Source: DAOTUB01 sp034437455 (GTDB taxonomy: Bacteria; Chloroflexota; Anaerolineae; B4-G1). From it: a stretch of DNA of 6,957 nucleotides. The stretch lies in the NCBI GenBank assembly GCA_034437455.1, contig DAOTUB010000320.1, positions 1 to 6,957 on the forward strand, in the 5' to 3' direction. Numbering within the stretch: position 1 is the first letter of the stretch; every line of letters starts with the position of its first letter. The translations under genes and the position numbers were made by a program. Below the pieces are notes generated by a model that was not told the DNA's origin, did no database searches, and saw only the letters and a program-made list of their open reading frames with translations. Shown piece after piece: positions 1-6,239 of this stretch.

Positions 1-40
1 TGTTCTAGCTGTGTTTCCTGAACCATATCGCTGTTACTGT

Positions 41-90
41 ATCATACTCACATTTGAATATCGTTAGAGGAACGTTAGAAATCAGTTAGA
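41..90 (-). promoter_or_regulatory. Putative activator-dependent promoter with three 11-bp-spaced direct repeats
   Basis: On the plus strand GTTAGA occurs at 63-68, 74-79 and 85-90, an exact 11-bp period (TCTAAC on the minus strand). Sixteen bases beyond the last copy, reading minus, lies TATGAT (46 to 41), a 5/6 match to the -10 consensus, so the last repeat sits where a -35 box would be. Tandem direct repeats one helical turn apart that replace the -35 element are the known layout for OmpR/PhoB-family regulators; applying it here is inference. Transcription would run left out of the window. An ATG at 26-24 opens a frame that continues past the edge, but it has no ribosome binding site and I do not call it as a gene. 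Confidence 0.4.
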
Positions 91-148
91 GTTCAACGGG
101 GATCCCTGATCCCCCTGAACGCTTACAAAGTTTTATGCGTTGCATCAT
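86..148 (-). CDS. Candidate 20-residue small ORF with strong ribosome binding site
   Basis: A perfect AAGGAGG (158 to 152) precedes tandem ATG codons. The second ATG (145 to 143) is at a 6-base spacing and the first at 3. The frame encodes MMQRIKLCKRSGGSGIPVEL and ends in TAA. The last third overlaps the strong hairpin at 91-120, and the stop lies in the GTTAGA repeat block. It resembles no family I know. It could be a leader peptide, a genuine microprotein, or the surviving start of a gene truncated by decay. The binding site is the main evidence; the peptide itself gives none. Confidence 0.25.
   Translation of the reverse strand: MMQRIKLCKRSGGSGIPVEL
91..120. other. Strong 30-base hairpin
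   Basis: An inner 7-bp perfect stem (GGGGATC 98-104 with GATCCCC 108-114, loop CCT) is extended by an outer 5-bp stem (GTTCA 91-95 with TGAAC 116-120) across a small asymmetric internal loop. No T-run follows on either strand, so it is not a standard intrinsic terminator. On the minus strand it lies inside the 3' part of the 20-residue ORF and just before the repeat-containing promoter. It could act as a transcript-stabilising end, an attenuator-like element or a protein-binding palindrome. Confidence 0.55.
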
Positions 149-156
149 ACTCCTCC

Positions 157-273
157 TTAAAAGTCACGTGAAACCAACTGCGAGAACAATCCACTGCTTT
201 CAACAAACCTTTCCCCTTTCCTTCCTTCATTCCCGCGGCGCCAAAGGCCGCGATTCGGCTTTAATTTTTCCAT
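157..273 (-). CDS. Candidate 38-residue small ORF
   Basis: An ATG at 273 lies 8 bases after a GAGG motif, and the frame runs 38 codons to a TAA at 159-157. That stop codon overlaps the AAGGAGG that serves the next tiny ORF, an operon-like junction. The start is 49 bases past the stop of the two-receiver gene on the same strand. The peptide is strongly basic in its first half (MEKLKPNRGLWRRGNEGRKG) and matches nothing I recognise. The coding strand is purine-rich here, which lengthens open frames by chance, so the call is weak. A GC-rich hairpin (234-252) falls inside it. Confidence 0.2.
   Translation of the reverse strand: MEKLKPNRGLWRRGNEGRKGERFVESSGLFSQLVSRDF
244..269 (+). terminator. Weak intrinsic-terminator-like hairpin, plus orientation
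   Basis: Bases 244-250 pair with 256-262 (7 bp including one G-U, loop CGATT), followed by AA and five T at 265-269. A competing GC hairpin pairs 234-239 (CGCGGC) with 247-252 (GCCGCG). On the plus strand this resembles a terminator, but no plus-strand gene is visible to its left. Read on the minus strand it follows the two-receiver gene but has only a short T tract. It may serve as a bidirectional transcript end. Confidence 0.25.
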
Positions 274-322
274 AAAGAATGCCTCGATTGCCCTCTCACC
301 TCCTCATTCCCGCCCATCAATG

Positions 323-1063
323 CTAGGTTTCCACATCCAGCGCCGCGCTCACCCTCTCCACCAGATCGCGTGGGACGAAAGGCTTTCTAATATAGTCGCG
401 CACCTGCAAATCCTGCACCCGTTGATTGTCTTGTTCCATGACCGTGACGACGATGATGGGAATATCCCTCAACTCATCGTCGGCCTTCATCCGCTGATAA
501 ACCTGCCAACCATCCACCTCGGCCATCATGAGATCGAGGAGCACTAGATCGGGCTTGATCTGTCGAACAGCGCGCAGCCCTTCCTGTCCGCCCAGCGCGC
601 CGACCAGCTCGAACCCATTCCGCTCAAAGGCGAACTGGATGAGCTTGATCATGTCCGGTTCATCTTCGATGCAGACGATGGTTTTTCTTCCGTTCATAGG
701 GCCAAGTAACCGCTTTAGCACGAGCAAGAGTTCAGTATGCATTTTCCACATACTCACGTAGGCGCTCGCTCCCGCCGATAGCACCTCATCGCAATAGATT
801 GTGTGACCGTTCATTGCCAGCGCCACGACCTCCACGGAGGGTGTGGCGGTCCTGATATGTCGTATGGTTTTGACGTCGTTTGTTCCAGGCAGGCCAATAC
901 CTATCAGGATCACACGTGGCGCTCTGTTCCGAGCCAGGGCGATGGTTTCCTCACAGTTGCTTGCCTCGATCACGTAAAGGCCGGGGAGTACTGTCTCTAG
1001 CCAATCTCGCAGCACGCTGCGGATGGCGTCGTTCTCTTCGACGATCAGAATCGAGGGTCCCAC
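323..1063 (-). CDS. Tandem two-receiver (REC-REC) protein, first receiver degenerate
   Basis: A 246-residue cytoplasmic protein made of two CheY-like receivers and no output domain. The start is the GTG at 1063, seven bases after a perfect AAGGAGG (1077-1071). An upstream in-frame ATG at 1108 would place that site inside the gene. REC1 (about residues 3-120) keeps an acidic pair (E9, E10), but the phosphoacceptor Asp is Gly (LIGIGLPG, G55), the conserved Thr/Ser is A83 and the Lys position is M105, so it should not accept phosphate. REC2 (about 126-243) is intact: E133 D134, D177 in LLDLMM, T207 and K227 in RKPF. Many two-receiver proteins act as phosphate sinks, adaptors or phosphorelay intermediates. 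Next to a kinase and NarL-type operon, an accessory role in the same pathway is likely. It probably has its own promoter at 1145-1173. The two-receiver identity is certain; the partner is inferred. Confidence 0.93.
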   Translation of the reverse strand: MGPSILIVEENDAIRSVLRDWLETVLPGLYVIEASNCEETIALARNRAPRVILIGIGLPGTNDVKTIRHIRTATPSVEVVALAMNGHTIYCDEVLSAGASAYVSMWKMHTELLLVLKRLLGPMNGRKTIVCIEDEPDMIKLIQFAFERNGFELVGALGGQEGLRAVRQIKPDLVLLDLMMAEVDGWQVYQRMKADDELRDIPIIVVTVMEQDNQRVQDLQVRDYIRKPFVPRDLVERVSAALDVET

Positions 1064-1070
1064 GAGAACA

Positions 1071-1077
1071 CCTCCTT
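1071..1077 (-). promoter_or_regulatory. Ribosome binding site that fixes the GTG start of the two-receiver gene
   Basis: The minus strand reads AAGGAGG from 1077 to 1071, seven bases before GTG at 1063-1061. This ideal match and spacing overrules the ATG at 1108, and the shortened protein then begins two residues before the first beta strand of the receiver (SILIVEEN), as usual for the family. Confidence 0.85.
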
Positions 1078-1144
1078 CACAGAACTGGACGTAAAACGCG
1101 CTATGCATGGTAATCTCGGCAGTGTTCTACGCGCCCAGGTGGGT

Positions 1145-1173
1145 ATTCTACCAGAAACCACGTTGCTTGTCTG
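1145..1173 (-). promoter_or_regulatory. Extended -10 promoter for the two-receiver gene
   Basis: On the minus strand TGG followed by TAGAAT (1150-1145) forms an extended -10 element (5/6 to TATAAT plus the TG motif). Seventeen bases upstream is CAGACA (1173-1168), a 4/6 match to the -35 consensus. The start site would fall near 1138, giving a leader of about 75 bases to the GTG at 1063. This separates the third gene transcriptionally from the kinase operon, which fits the 318-base gap and the inserted repeat element between them. Confidence 0.5.
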
Positions 1174-1201
1174 TCGGGAAAATTTGAGACGTTATGTGGT
1201 C

Positions 1202-1236
1202 AAAATGTGACAATCTGTGTAGGAAAAATCTGACAA
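1202..1236 (-). promoter_or_regulatory. Pair of TTGTCANATTTT direct repeats
   Basis: AAAATGTGACAA (1202-1213) and AAAATCTGACAA (1225-1236) on the plus strand differ at one base in 12 and start 23 bp apart, about two helical turns. On the minus strand they read TTGTCACATTTT and TTGTCAGATTTT and sit about 65-100 bases upstream of the predicted start site of the two-receiver gene. They could be operator sites for the adjacent NarL-type regulator or another factor. Alternatively they are remnants of tandem transposase-binding repeats as found at IS21-type ends, since a weaker third unit (GAGAC at 1186-1190) lies next to them. Confidence 0.35.
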
Positions 1237-1250
1237 CGACAGTGCAATGA

Positions 1251-1360
1251 CGTATCTTATCAAAAATCAGGGGCGCTCGTTCGTAGTAGGCGCTTCAGCG
1301 CCGCAAAAACGCAAAGTGCGCACTACGAACACGCCAACCCCAACTTATTGAAAAGATACG
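1251..1360. mobile_element. MITE-like palindromic element with terminal inverted repeats and target duplication
   Basis: The 110-bp segment begins CGTATCTTATCAAAAA (1251-1266) and ends with its inverted counterpart (1345-1360), matching 14 of 16 bases. CAATGA flanks it directly on both sides (1245-1250 and 1361-1366), as expected for a 6-bp target-site duplication. Inside, GGGG (1270-1273) pairs with CCCC (1338-1341), and GTTCGTAGT (1279-1287) pairs with ACTACGAAC (1322-1330). An inner hairpin, GGCGC-TTCA-GCGCC without the last pairings broken, lies at 1289-1302. The whole unit can fold into one long imperfect hairpin. It codes for nothing and would be mobilised in trans by a transposase not seen here. 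The core resembles small repeats common in Chloroflexota genomes, from memory. It lies 20 bp after the regulator stop codon and may act as a transcript end for the kinase operon. Confidence 0.65.
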
Positions 1361-1380
1361 CAATGACCGTCTGTGGAAAG

Positions 1381-2037
1381 TTATTCCAGCGTGGTCAATC
1401 CGTGCCGGATGGCGAACTTGACCAGGGTGGGGAGATCGTTGATGCCCAACTTTTGCATCATGCGGGTGCGATAGGTCGCGACAGTCTTGGGAGAAAGAAG
1501 GAGGATTTTGGCGATTTCTGTGCTCGAATGGCCCTCGACGACGAGCGAGAGGACTTGTCGCTCGCGCTGGCTGAGATGCGCCAGAGGGCATTTTGCTTCG
1601 GCAGGCCTGTGCTGGAATATAAAATTGTCGATCACTTTGTCCGAGACTTTTTGGCTCAGGTAGCGATGACCGGCGTGGACCGTGTGCACCGCTTCGACCA
1701 GTTCTGCGCCCGCCGATTCCTTCAGCAGGTAAGCGTCTGCCCCGGCTTGCAAGGCCTCAAAGATGAGATTTTCTGTCGCGTGCATCGAGAGAATGATGAC
1801 GCGGGTCGTTGGGGAGGCTCGACGGATCTCCCACGTGGCGTCAATGCCGCTCAATTCTGGCATGGCGATGTCGAGGATCGCCACATCGGGGCCAAGCTCC
1901 TTGATACGGCATAGCGCCTCGCTTCCATTGCTCGCCTCGCCGACGACTTGGATGTCGGGTTGTGCGCCTAAAAACGCCCGCAGCCCGTCGCGAACGATGG
2001 CGTGATCGTCGGCCAGAAAAACGGTGATGGTGCTCAT
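1381..2037 (-). CDS. NarL/FixJ-family response regulator (REC + LuxR-type HTH)
   Basis: A 218-residue DNA-binding response regulator, normal length for the NarL family. The receiver (about residues 4-118) has the full active site: D10 and D11, phosphoacceptor D56 in AILDIAMP, S84 and K106 in YLLKES. The LuxR-type helix-turn-helix (about 152-216) begins LSQRERQVLSLVVEG and contains the recognition-helix motif LSPKTVATYR. The ATG at 2037 overlaps the kinase stop codon (ATGA) and has GGAGG (2049-2045) at a 7-base spacing. An in-frame ATG 57 bases upstream would lie in the kinase gene and add 19 residues with no family counterpart. The overlap implies translational coupling and a dedicated partner relation: the kinase phosphorylates D56, the protein dimerises and binds promoters. 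Targets are unknown. An inverted-repeat element follows 20 bases after the stop. Confidence 0.96.
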   Translation of the reverse strand: MSTITVFLADDHAIVRDGLRAFLGAQPDIQVVGEASNGSEALCRIKELGPDVAILDIAMPELSGIDATWEIRRASPTTRVIILSMHATENLIFEALQAGADAYLLKESAGAELVEAVHTVHAGHRYLSQKVSDKVIDNFIFQHRPAEAKCPLAHLSQRERQVLSLVVEGHSSTEIAKILLLSPKTVATYRTRMMQKLGINDLPTLVKFAIRHGLTTLE

Positions 2038-5000
2038 CGCGCCGCCTCCACGATGACCTGGGTGCCTCGTTGGAGGCGAGACTCGATGCGACAATGGGCG
2101 CCGATCGCCTCGGCCCGCTCGGTCATCGTGAGCAAGCCCCAGCCCCGGGCTTTGCCGGAAGCGGCGAGTTGCGTTTGGTCAAAGCCCACGCCGTCGTCGG
2201 CGATCACCAGGTGAACGTCCTGTTCGTCCGCTGTCACCGTGATCGTCACCTGCGATGCCTGAGCGTGCTTGGTCACGTTCGTCAGCGCCTCCTGGGTGAT
2301 GCGGAAGAACAGGTTCTCGACGGGCGCTGCCAGTCGGGGGACAGGTTCTTTGCCCTGGATCGTGACGGCGACCCCGGTCCGCGAGGTGAATTGTTCGCCA
2401 TACCAGCGGAGCGTATAGATCAAGCCATAGTCATCCAGCATCGGCGGCCGCAGGTCGGTCATCACGTGGCGGGTGCGCTCAGTCGTCTCTTCCACGAGCG
2501 CCAGCGAATCGTCGAGACGAGCAAGTATCAGTGATGGTGCTTGTTGGGCAAGCTGTGCCCGGATCAGGTTCAAGTTGAGGCCCAGCACTGTCAGGTTTTG
2601 GCCGATCTGGTCGTGCAAGACTTGCGCCAGTCGCCGTCGTTCTGCCTCTTCGGCCTCCGAAAGCCGTGTGGTTAGGATGTGGAGCCTTTCTCTCTGTTGC
2701 ATCACTGACCCAAACAAGCGAGCGTGTTGGATGGCGATGGCCAGTGAGTTGGCTACTTCCTGAGCGACTTGTATATGCTCGAGGCCGAGAGCGCCGGTGT
2801 ACCTCGACCACAGAGCCAGAGCACCGATCAGTTCCTTTTGAAGACGAATGGGCACCCCTAACAAAGCGTGTAGTCCATCGACTTGCAGTACTTGTACCGC
2901 TGTTGGCAGCGCGGAAAGACTTTGGTCATAGTCCACCAGATAAGCTTTACCTTGCTCAAGTGCTTTGATTATCTCCTCCAATCCTTTCAGTGGAAGACGT
3001 TCCCCTTCGGTTTCGGCTTTGCTTTCGCTCTCGGATTGGACGGCGAGCACAAAAAATTCATTGGCTTCAAAATCAAATAGCGAGACACTGGCTCGCTGGC
3101 AGGGTACCAGTCGCCGTATGTGAGCCAGAGCGGCCTGGGCAATCTCCTCCGGTGACTTGGCCGCCAGGATGGCACCGTCAATGTCGCGCAGGATCTCCAG
3201 TCGCTCGACGTGTCTCTGCAACATCTCATTTGTCTTTTCGCGATGGGTCATATCTACAAAGGATCCCATCATTTGGACTGGTTTGCCAGCATCATTCTCA
3301 ACCAGGCTGGCCGAGACCAGGGCAGGAAAGGTGGAACCATCTTGTCTTTTGGCGCCCAGTTTACCGATCCAGCCGCCAATCTCCTCAAGGGCTTGTATCA
3401 CCTTCGCTATCCGATCGGTGACTTGCCAGAAATCTGCGACGTGCTTGCCCAGTACGGACTGCCGCTCGTCGTATCCCCACATGGTCAAAAATGCATGATT
3501 GACATAGGTTAGCTTGCCTTCCAGATCGGCCAAGGCGATGGCGGTGATGGCGGATTCCATAGCGGCGTTCTTGATCCACAGTGCTTGCTCTGCTTGCTCG
3601 CGCTCAATAATTTCACGTTGAGCCTGCTCGTACAATTGGGCGTTCTCGACGGCGACAGCGATGTGTCCCGCCAGGGTTTCCAGGGCCATCACGTCATGCT
3701 GGCTAAAAGCGTTCGGTTTCTCGCTTTGAATATCCAGAACACCGAGCACTTTGTCGCGGCACTTGAGCGGTATGTCCAGTTCAGATTTGGTCTCTGGATG
3801 GATCGGGATGTAGCGGGGTTCCTGGTTCACGTCATTGGCCAACAAGGTCTTGCCCAGGTAGGCTGTCCATCCTATCATCCCTTGCTTCATCTGCTGCCGA
3901 AAGCCGACAAACAATTTTCTTGCATGGGTTCCTCTGCCCACCTTGAAAACCAATTCGCCGGTCTCTCTGTCTAGCAACATGAGGAGCACGTGGTAATAAT
4001 CAAAGGTCTGGCCGATCAACTCGACGGTCGCGTGCAGCAGATCGCTCAAATTCAATATAGACGTAATCTGCTCGGCTACCTTGGCCACAGCGGCCAACTG
4101 TACAGTGCGTTGGCGCTCCATCTCAAAGAGACGCGCGTTCTGGATGGCAATGGCTGCCTGGCTAGCGAATAGGCTCAATGTATCGGCATCGGTCAGAGAG
4201 AAAATACGCGGGGCATCCGCCGTAATGCTCAACACTCCCATAAATTCCTCTCCACAGCAGACCGGCACTCCTACGACAGATGTGACGGCATAGTCTTGCC
4301 AAGCAGTCGCCTGTCCTTTCCAGTTTGAATAGTCGTCCACGATGAACGGCTCGCCAGTCTCCCAAACCTTACCAAAAAGTCCCTCGCCTCGGTGCAGAAT
4401 GGCTCTATTGGGCGCCACTGTATCGGGGCCGGTGGATACAGTCCATTCCAGCGCATCTTGCTCCGGTCGGTAGAGATAGAGACCACCTTCATTACCTCCT
4501 AGTAAATCCATTGCCTGTGAGACAATGGAGCGGAGCAGAGTATCCAAATTCAACTGGGCGGTGAGTTTCAATCCCACCTTCCTCAGCGTCTCTAACTGGA
4601 TCGCGTGTTGCAGCAACGCATTCTCAGCGTGCTTACGCTCGGTAATGTCGCGCAGGACAAAGACCTGGCTGGTGAGACGTCCGCGCCAGTCAACGATGGG
4701 AGAGACGCGTACATCGTAGATGCGCTTTGTGTCTCCTTTCCCTACGACGATTTCTTCCCTCGTTCCATTCTTTTCACAAGAGCATTGGATCAGGTCCAGC
4801 CAATGGGGTTGTACCTGTTCTATCGGTTTTCCCATTGTCTCCGCAGCGGTGTGACCAATGATGTCTTGGGCGACCGAGTTCAGATCTATGATGCGGTTTT
4901 GTTCGTCTAACACGATCACTCCGTCGCCCATGCTTTCGATGACCACCTCGCGCGCCACCGGCACGATGTCTCCCACCCGCAAATGAAAGAAACTCCACGT

Positions 5001-5654
5001 CAAGATCAAATTGGCCGCAGTAAAGAATAAGGATGTCCAGTCAAAGTATGGGAAGGGGTTCAGGCCAGACAATACAAACATGTTCCCTAGCACGGGGAAG
5101 AGTGCAACGAACAGCAACAGACCGGCCTGCCGGCGATAGAGATGGCGCGAGCGAATCCACATTTGAACCGATAGGAGGATAACAGCGAGGATCAACAAGT
5201 ACGTATAGGCTATGTGAATCCAGAATCCTACACCATGAGGGCGCGATACTACAGAGAGGGAACCGTCGACGTTTAGCACACCGCGTTCCCAGAATAGACC
5301 GTGCGCCTCGTTGGTAAAAACGGCCAGCAGTGTGAGACCTGGCACGATGCTTAACAGAATCAAGTTGCGATGTGTTAGCCATTTCTCTCGATTGGTGTAC
5401 CGGAGGGCAAAGATCAGCCAGGCCGTCGGCACGACGACGACGCCCAGGTATTGCATCTTGTTCCAAAAGTCTTTGATCAGTGGGTCCACGCTGTGCAGTT
5501 CCAACGCATATGTCACCAGCCATTCGGCACCGACCAGGGCGATCAATACCAATGTCCTGCTTCCAGGCACAGGTCGCCGTCGCCACACGTAGAGCGCCGA
5601 AGTGACTGAGATCACGGCTGCTGTGATCAACAAGATTGTTGTCCAATGCCACAT
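2034..5654 (-). CDS. Membrane-bound multi-sensor histidine kinase (7TM-PAS-GAF-GAF-PAS-GAF-HisKA_3-HATPase)
   Basis: A 1206-residue sensor kinase, long for the NarL-partner class because of five cytoplasmic sensor domains. Residues 1-225 form seven hydrophobic helices of the histidine-kinase N-terminal 7TM type. Then come PAS1 (about 230-340), GAF1 (355-510), GAF2 (522-677), PAS2 (693-806) and GAF3 (818-982). A short charged helix leads into HisKA_3 (about 1003-1072), with phosphoacceptor H1014 in QVLHDQIGQN and the DLRPPML motif at 1067. The ATPase domain (1110-1206) shows the N box (N1126), the G1 motif DDGVGF (1153-1158) and a G2 glycine motif at 1171-1173. All catalytic residues are present. 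The ATG at 5654 was chosen because it starts at the first helix and follows a purine-rich AAGAGAGA; a TTG at 5681 would add nine residues without support. No ligand can be read from the sequence. CSC in PAS1 (291-293) and adjacent cysteines in GAF1 (466-467) leave redox or metal sensing possible. It feeds the overlapping NarL-type regulator. Confidence 0.95.
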   Translation of the reverse strand: MWHWTTILLITAAVISVTSALYVWRRRPVPGSRTLVLIALVGAEWLVTYALELHSVDPLIKDFWNKMQYLGVVVVPTAWLIFALRYTNREKWLTHRNLILLSIVPGLTLLAVFTNEAHGLFWERGVLNVDGSLSVVSRPHGVGFWIHIAYTYLLILAVILLSVQMWIRSRHLYRRQAGLLLFVALFPVLGNMFVLSGLNPFPYFDWTSLFFTAANLILTWSFFHLRVGDIVPVAREVVIESMGDGVIVLDEQNRIIDLNSVAQDIIGHTAAETMGKPIEQVQPHWLDLIQCSCEKNGTREEIVVGKGDTKRIYDVRVSPIVDWRGRLTSQVFVLRDITERKHAENALLQHAIQLETLRKVGLKLTAQLNLDTLLRSIVSQAMDLLGGNEGGLYLYRPEQDALEWTVSTGPDTVAPNRAILHRGEGLFGKVWETGEPFIVDDYSNWKGQATAWQDYAVTSVVGVPVCCGEEFMGVLSITADAPRIFSLTDADTLSLFASQAAIAIQNARLFEMERQRTVQLAAVAKVAEQITSILNLSDLLHATVELIGQTFDYYHVLLMLLDRETGELVFKVGRGTHARKLFVGFRQQMKQGMIGWTAYLGKTLLANDVNQEPRYIPIHPETKSELDIPLKCRDKVLGVLDIQSEKPNAFSQHDVMALETLAGHIAVAVENAQLYEQAQREIIEREQAEQALWIKNAAMESAITAIALADLEGKLTYVNHAFLTMWGYDERQSVLGKHVADFWQVTDRIAKVIQALEEIGGWIGKLGAKRQDGSTFPALVSASLVENDAGKPVQMMGSFVDMTHREKTNEMLQRHVERLEILRDIDGAILAAKSPEEIAQAALAHIRRLVPCQRASVSLFDFEANEFFVLAVQSESESKAETEGERLPLKGLEEIIKALEQGKAYLVDYDQSLSALPTAVQVLQVDGLHALLGVPIRLQKELIGALALWSRYTGALGLEHIQVAQEVANSLAIAIQHARLFGSVMQQRERLHILTTRLSEAEEAERRRLAQVLHDQIGQNLTVLGLNLNLIRAQLAQQAPSLILARLDDSLALVEETTERTRHVMTDLRPPMLDDYGLIYTLRWYGEQFTSRTGVAVTIQGKEPVPRLAAPVENLFFRITQEALTNVTKHAQASQVTITVTADEQDVHLVIADDGVGFDQTQLAASGKARGWGLLTMTERAEAIGAHCRIESRLQRGTQVIVEAAR

Positions 5655-5857
5655 TGTTGGTCTCTCTTCAAGGCACGCCAAAGCATTACTTCCCCCTGGA
5701 CTTGGGCAAGGATACAGATGCGTGGGGCGTGTCAGGCTTCCGAGATTTTCAAATTTGCTCTACGGCAGCAAACCTTGGGTCTCGGCAACTATTTTGAAGA
5801 GCCAGCCCTATGAGAACTTGCATTACTGTGGTCTATTCTAACTCGACAGATTAAAAA

Positions 5858-5881
5858 GTGCAGGTTGCACAAAATGTGCAA
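5858..5881. repeat. Alternating GTGCA/TGCAC palindromes
   Basis: TTGCAC (5865-5870) pairs perfectly with GTGCAA (5876-5881) around AAAAT. An earlier GTGCA (5858-5862) could instead pair with the same TGCAC (5866-5870). The two hairpins are mutually exclusive. The position, just ahead of the transposase remnant on the plus strand, suggests the subterminal region of the old insertion sequence. On the minus strand it would lie about 205-230 bases before the kinase start. Confidence 0.4.
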
Positions 5882-5896
5882 TCTTGTTAAACGTGA

Positions 5897-6064
5897 ACGA
5901 AGGAGCATACAGCAAAACAGTCTAGTCTTCTGGATCCGATCCGATGCGATCTCCCCGTAGAAGCGGTGGATGAGTTGTCCAATCGACTGGAGGATTTTTG
6001 GAACCACTATCGCTTTTGTTTCTGGAATCAAACACGAGATCAATCGTCTTTTGGGAGACAATAA
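5897..6064 (+). pseudogene. N-terminal remnant of an IS701/IS4-type DDE transposase
   Basis: The frame opened by a TGA at 5894-5896 runs to a TAA at 6062-6064. From 5948 it encodes LPVEAVDELSNRLEDFW followed by NHYRFCFWNQTRDQSS. This matches my memory of the N-terminus of IS701-type transposases (F-W-x2-[FY]-R-x-C-F-x3-T-R-D-x-S, normally followed by a Tyr-rich YAYxYLSG segment). That continuation is missing: after QSS the frame gives FGRQ and stops. No DDE catalytic core is found in any frame downstream, so the copy has a large deletion. AAGGAG at 5900-5905 has no start codon at usable distance, consistent with decay. Residue-level family assignment is from memory, not a search. Confidence 0.5.
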
Positions 6065-6239
6065 TCTTCTCCCTCTCAGGTGGCTTCGTTGGTCAGTTGT
6101 GCAGAAGTAACAGCGATGAAGGGGGTTGGGTAAGTGAAAGTCCACGGTTAAAGGATTGTAGTTTCCAGAATACCGGGTACATACTGAATGGAGTCGGCTG
6201 CGTTGAAGCGATTTTCTTACCTATTGCTCAAACAGCAGA

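Larger units (their letters stand above)
5655..6239 (-). other. Long gene-free region upstream of the kinase, possible 5' leader
   Basis: No convincing intact gene lies in these 585 bases on either strand. If the strong minus-strand promoter at 6240-6268 is the one used for the kinase, this whole stretch would be its untranslated leader. A closer promoter is not obvious: TAGAAT at 5840-5835 is a fair -10 box, but the sequence 17 bases upstream (CTGCAC) is a poor -35. Reading frames of 118 codons (minus, 6145-5789) and 106 codons (plus, 5998-6318) exist but lack ribosome binding sites and family resemblance. I recognised no riboswitch motif. The plus-strand transposase remnant lies inside, so part of this region is decayed mobile DNA. 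Confidence 0.4.

Noticed and set aside
1064..1108. ATG start at 1108 for the two-receiver protein
   Set aside because: It would place a perfect AAGGAGG inside the coding region and add 15 residues with no receiver counterpart; the GTG at 1063 is ideally spaced from that site.
1348..1914. 188-codon plus-strand frame
   Set aside because: It lies wholly antisense to the NarL-type regulator, has no family resemblance, and is the mirror frame of a GC-rich gene.
5655..5681. TTG start at 5681 for the histidine kinase
   Set aside because: TTG lacks a good binding site; the ATG at 5654 begins at the first membrane helix, as usual in the family.
5933..5950. GATCC-GATCC-GATGC tandem pentamers
   Set aside because: Only two exact units, inside the transposase remnant; too short to call a repeat array.
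5789..6145. 118-codon minus-strand frame
   Set aside because: GTG start without a binding site, antisense to the transposase remnant, and rich in Arg/His/Cys as expected for a shadow frame.
6130..6145. GAAAGTCC resembling the RNase P RNA P4 region
   Set aside because: The surrounding conserved bases and the distal partner motif are absent on both strands.
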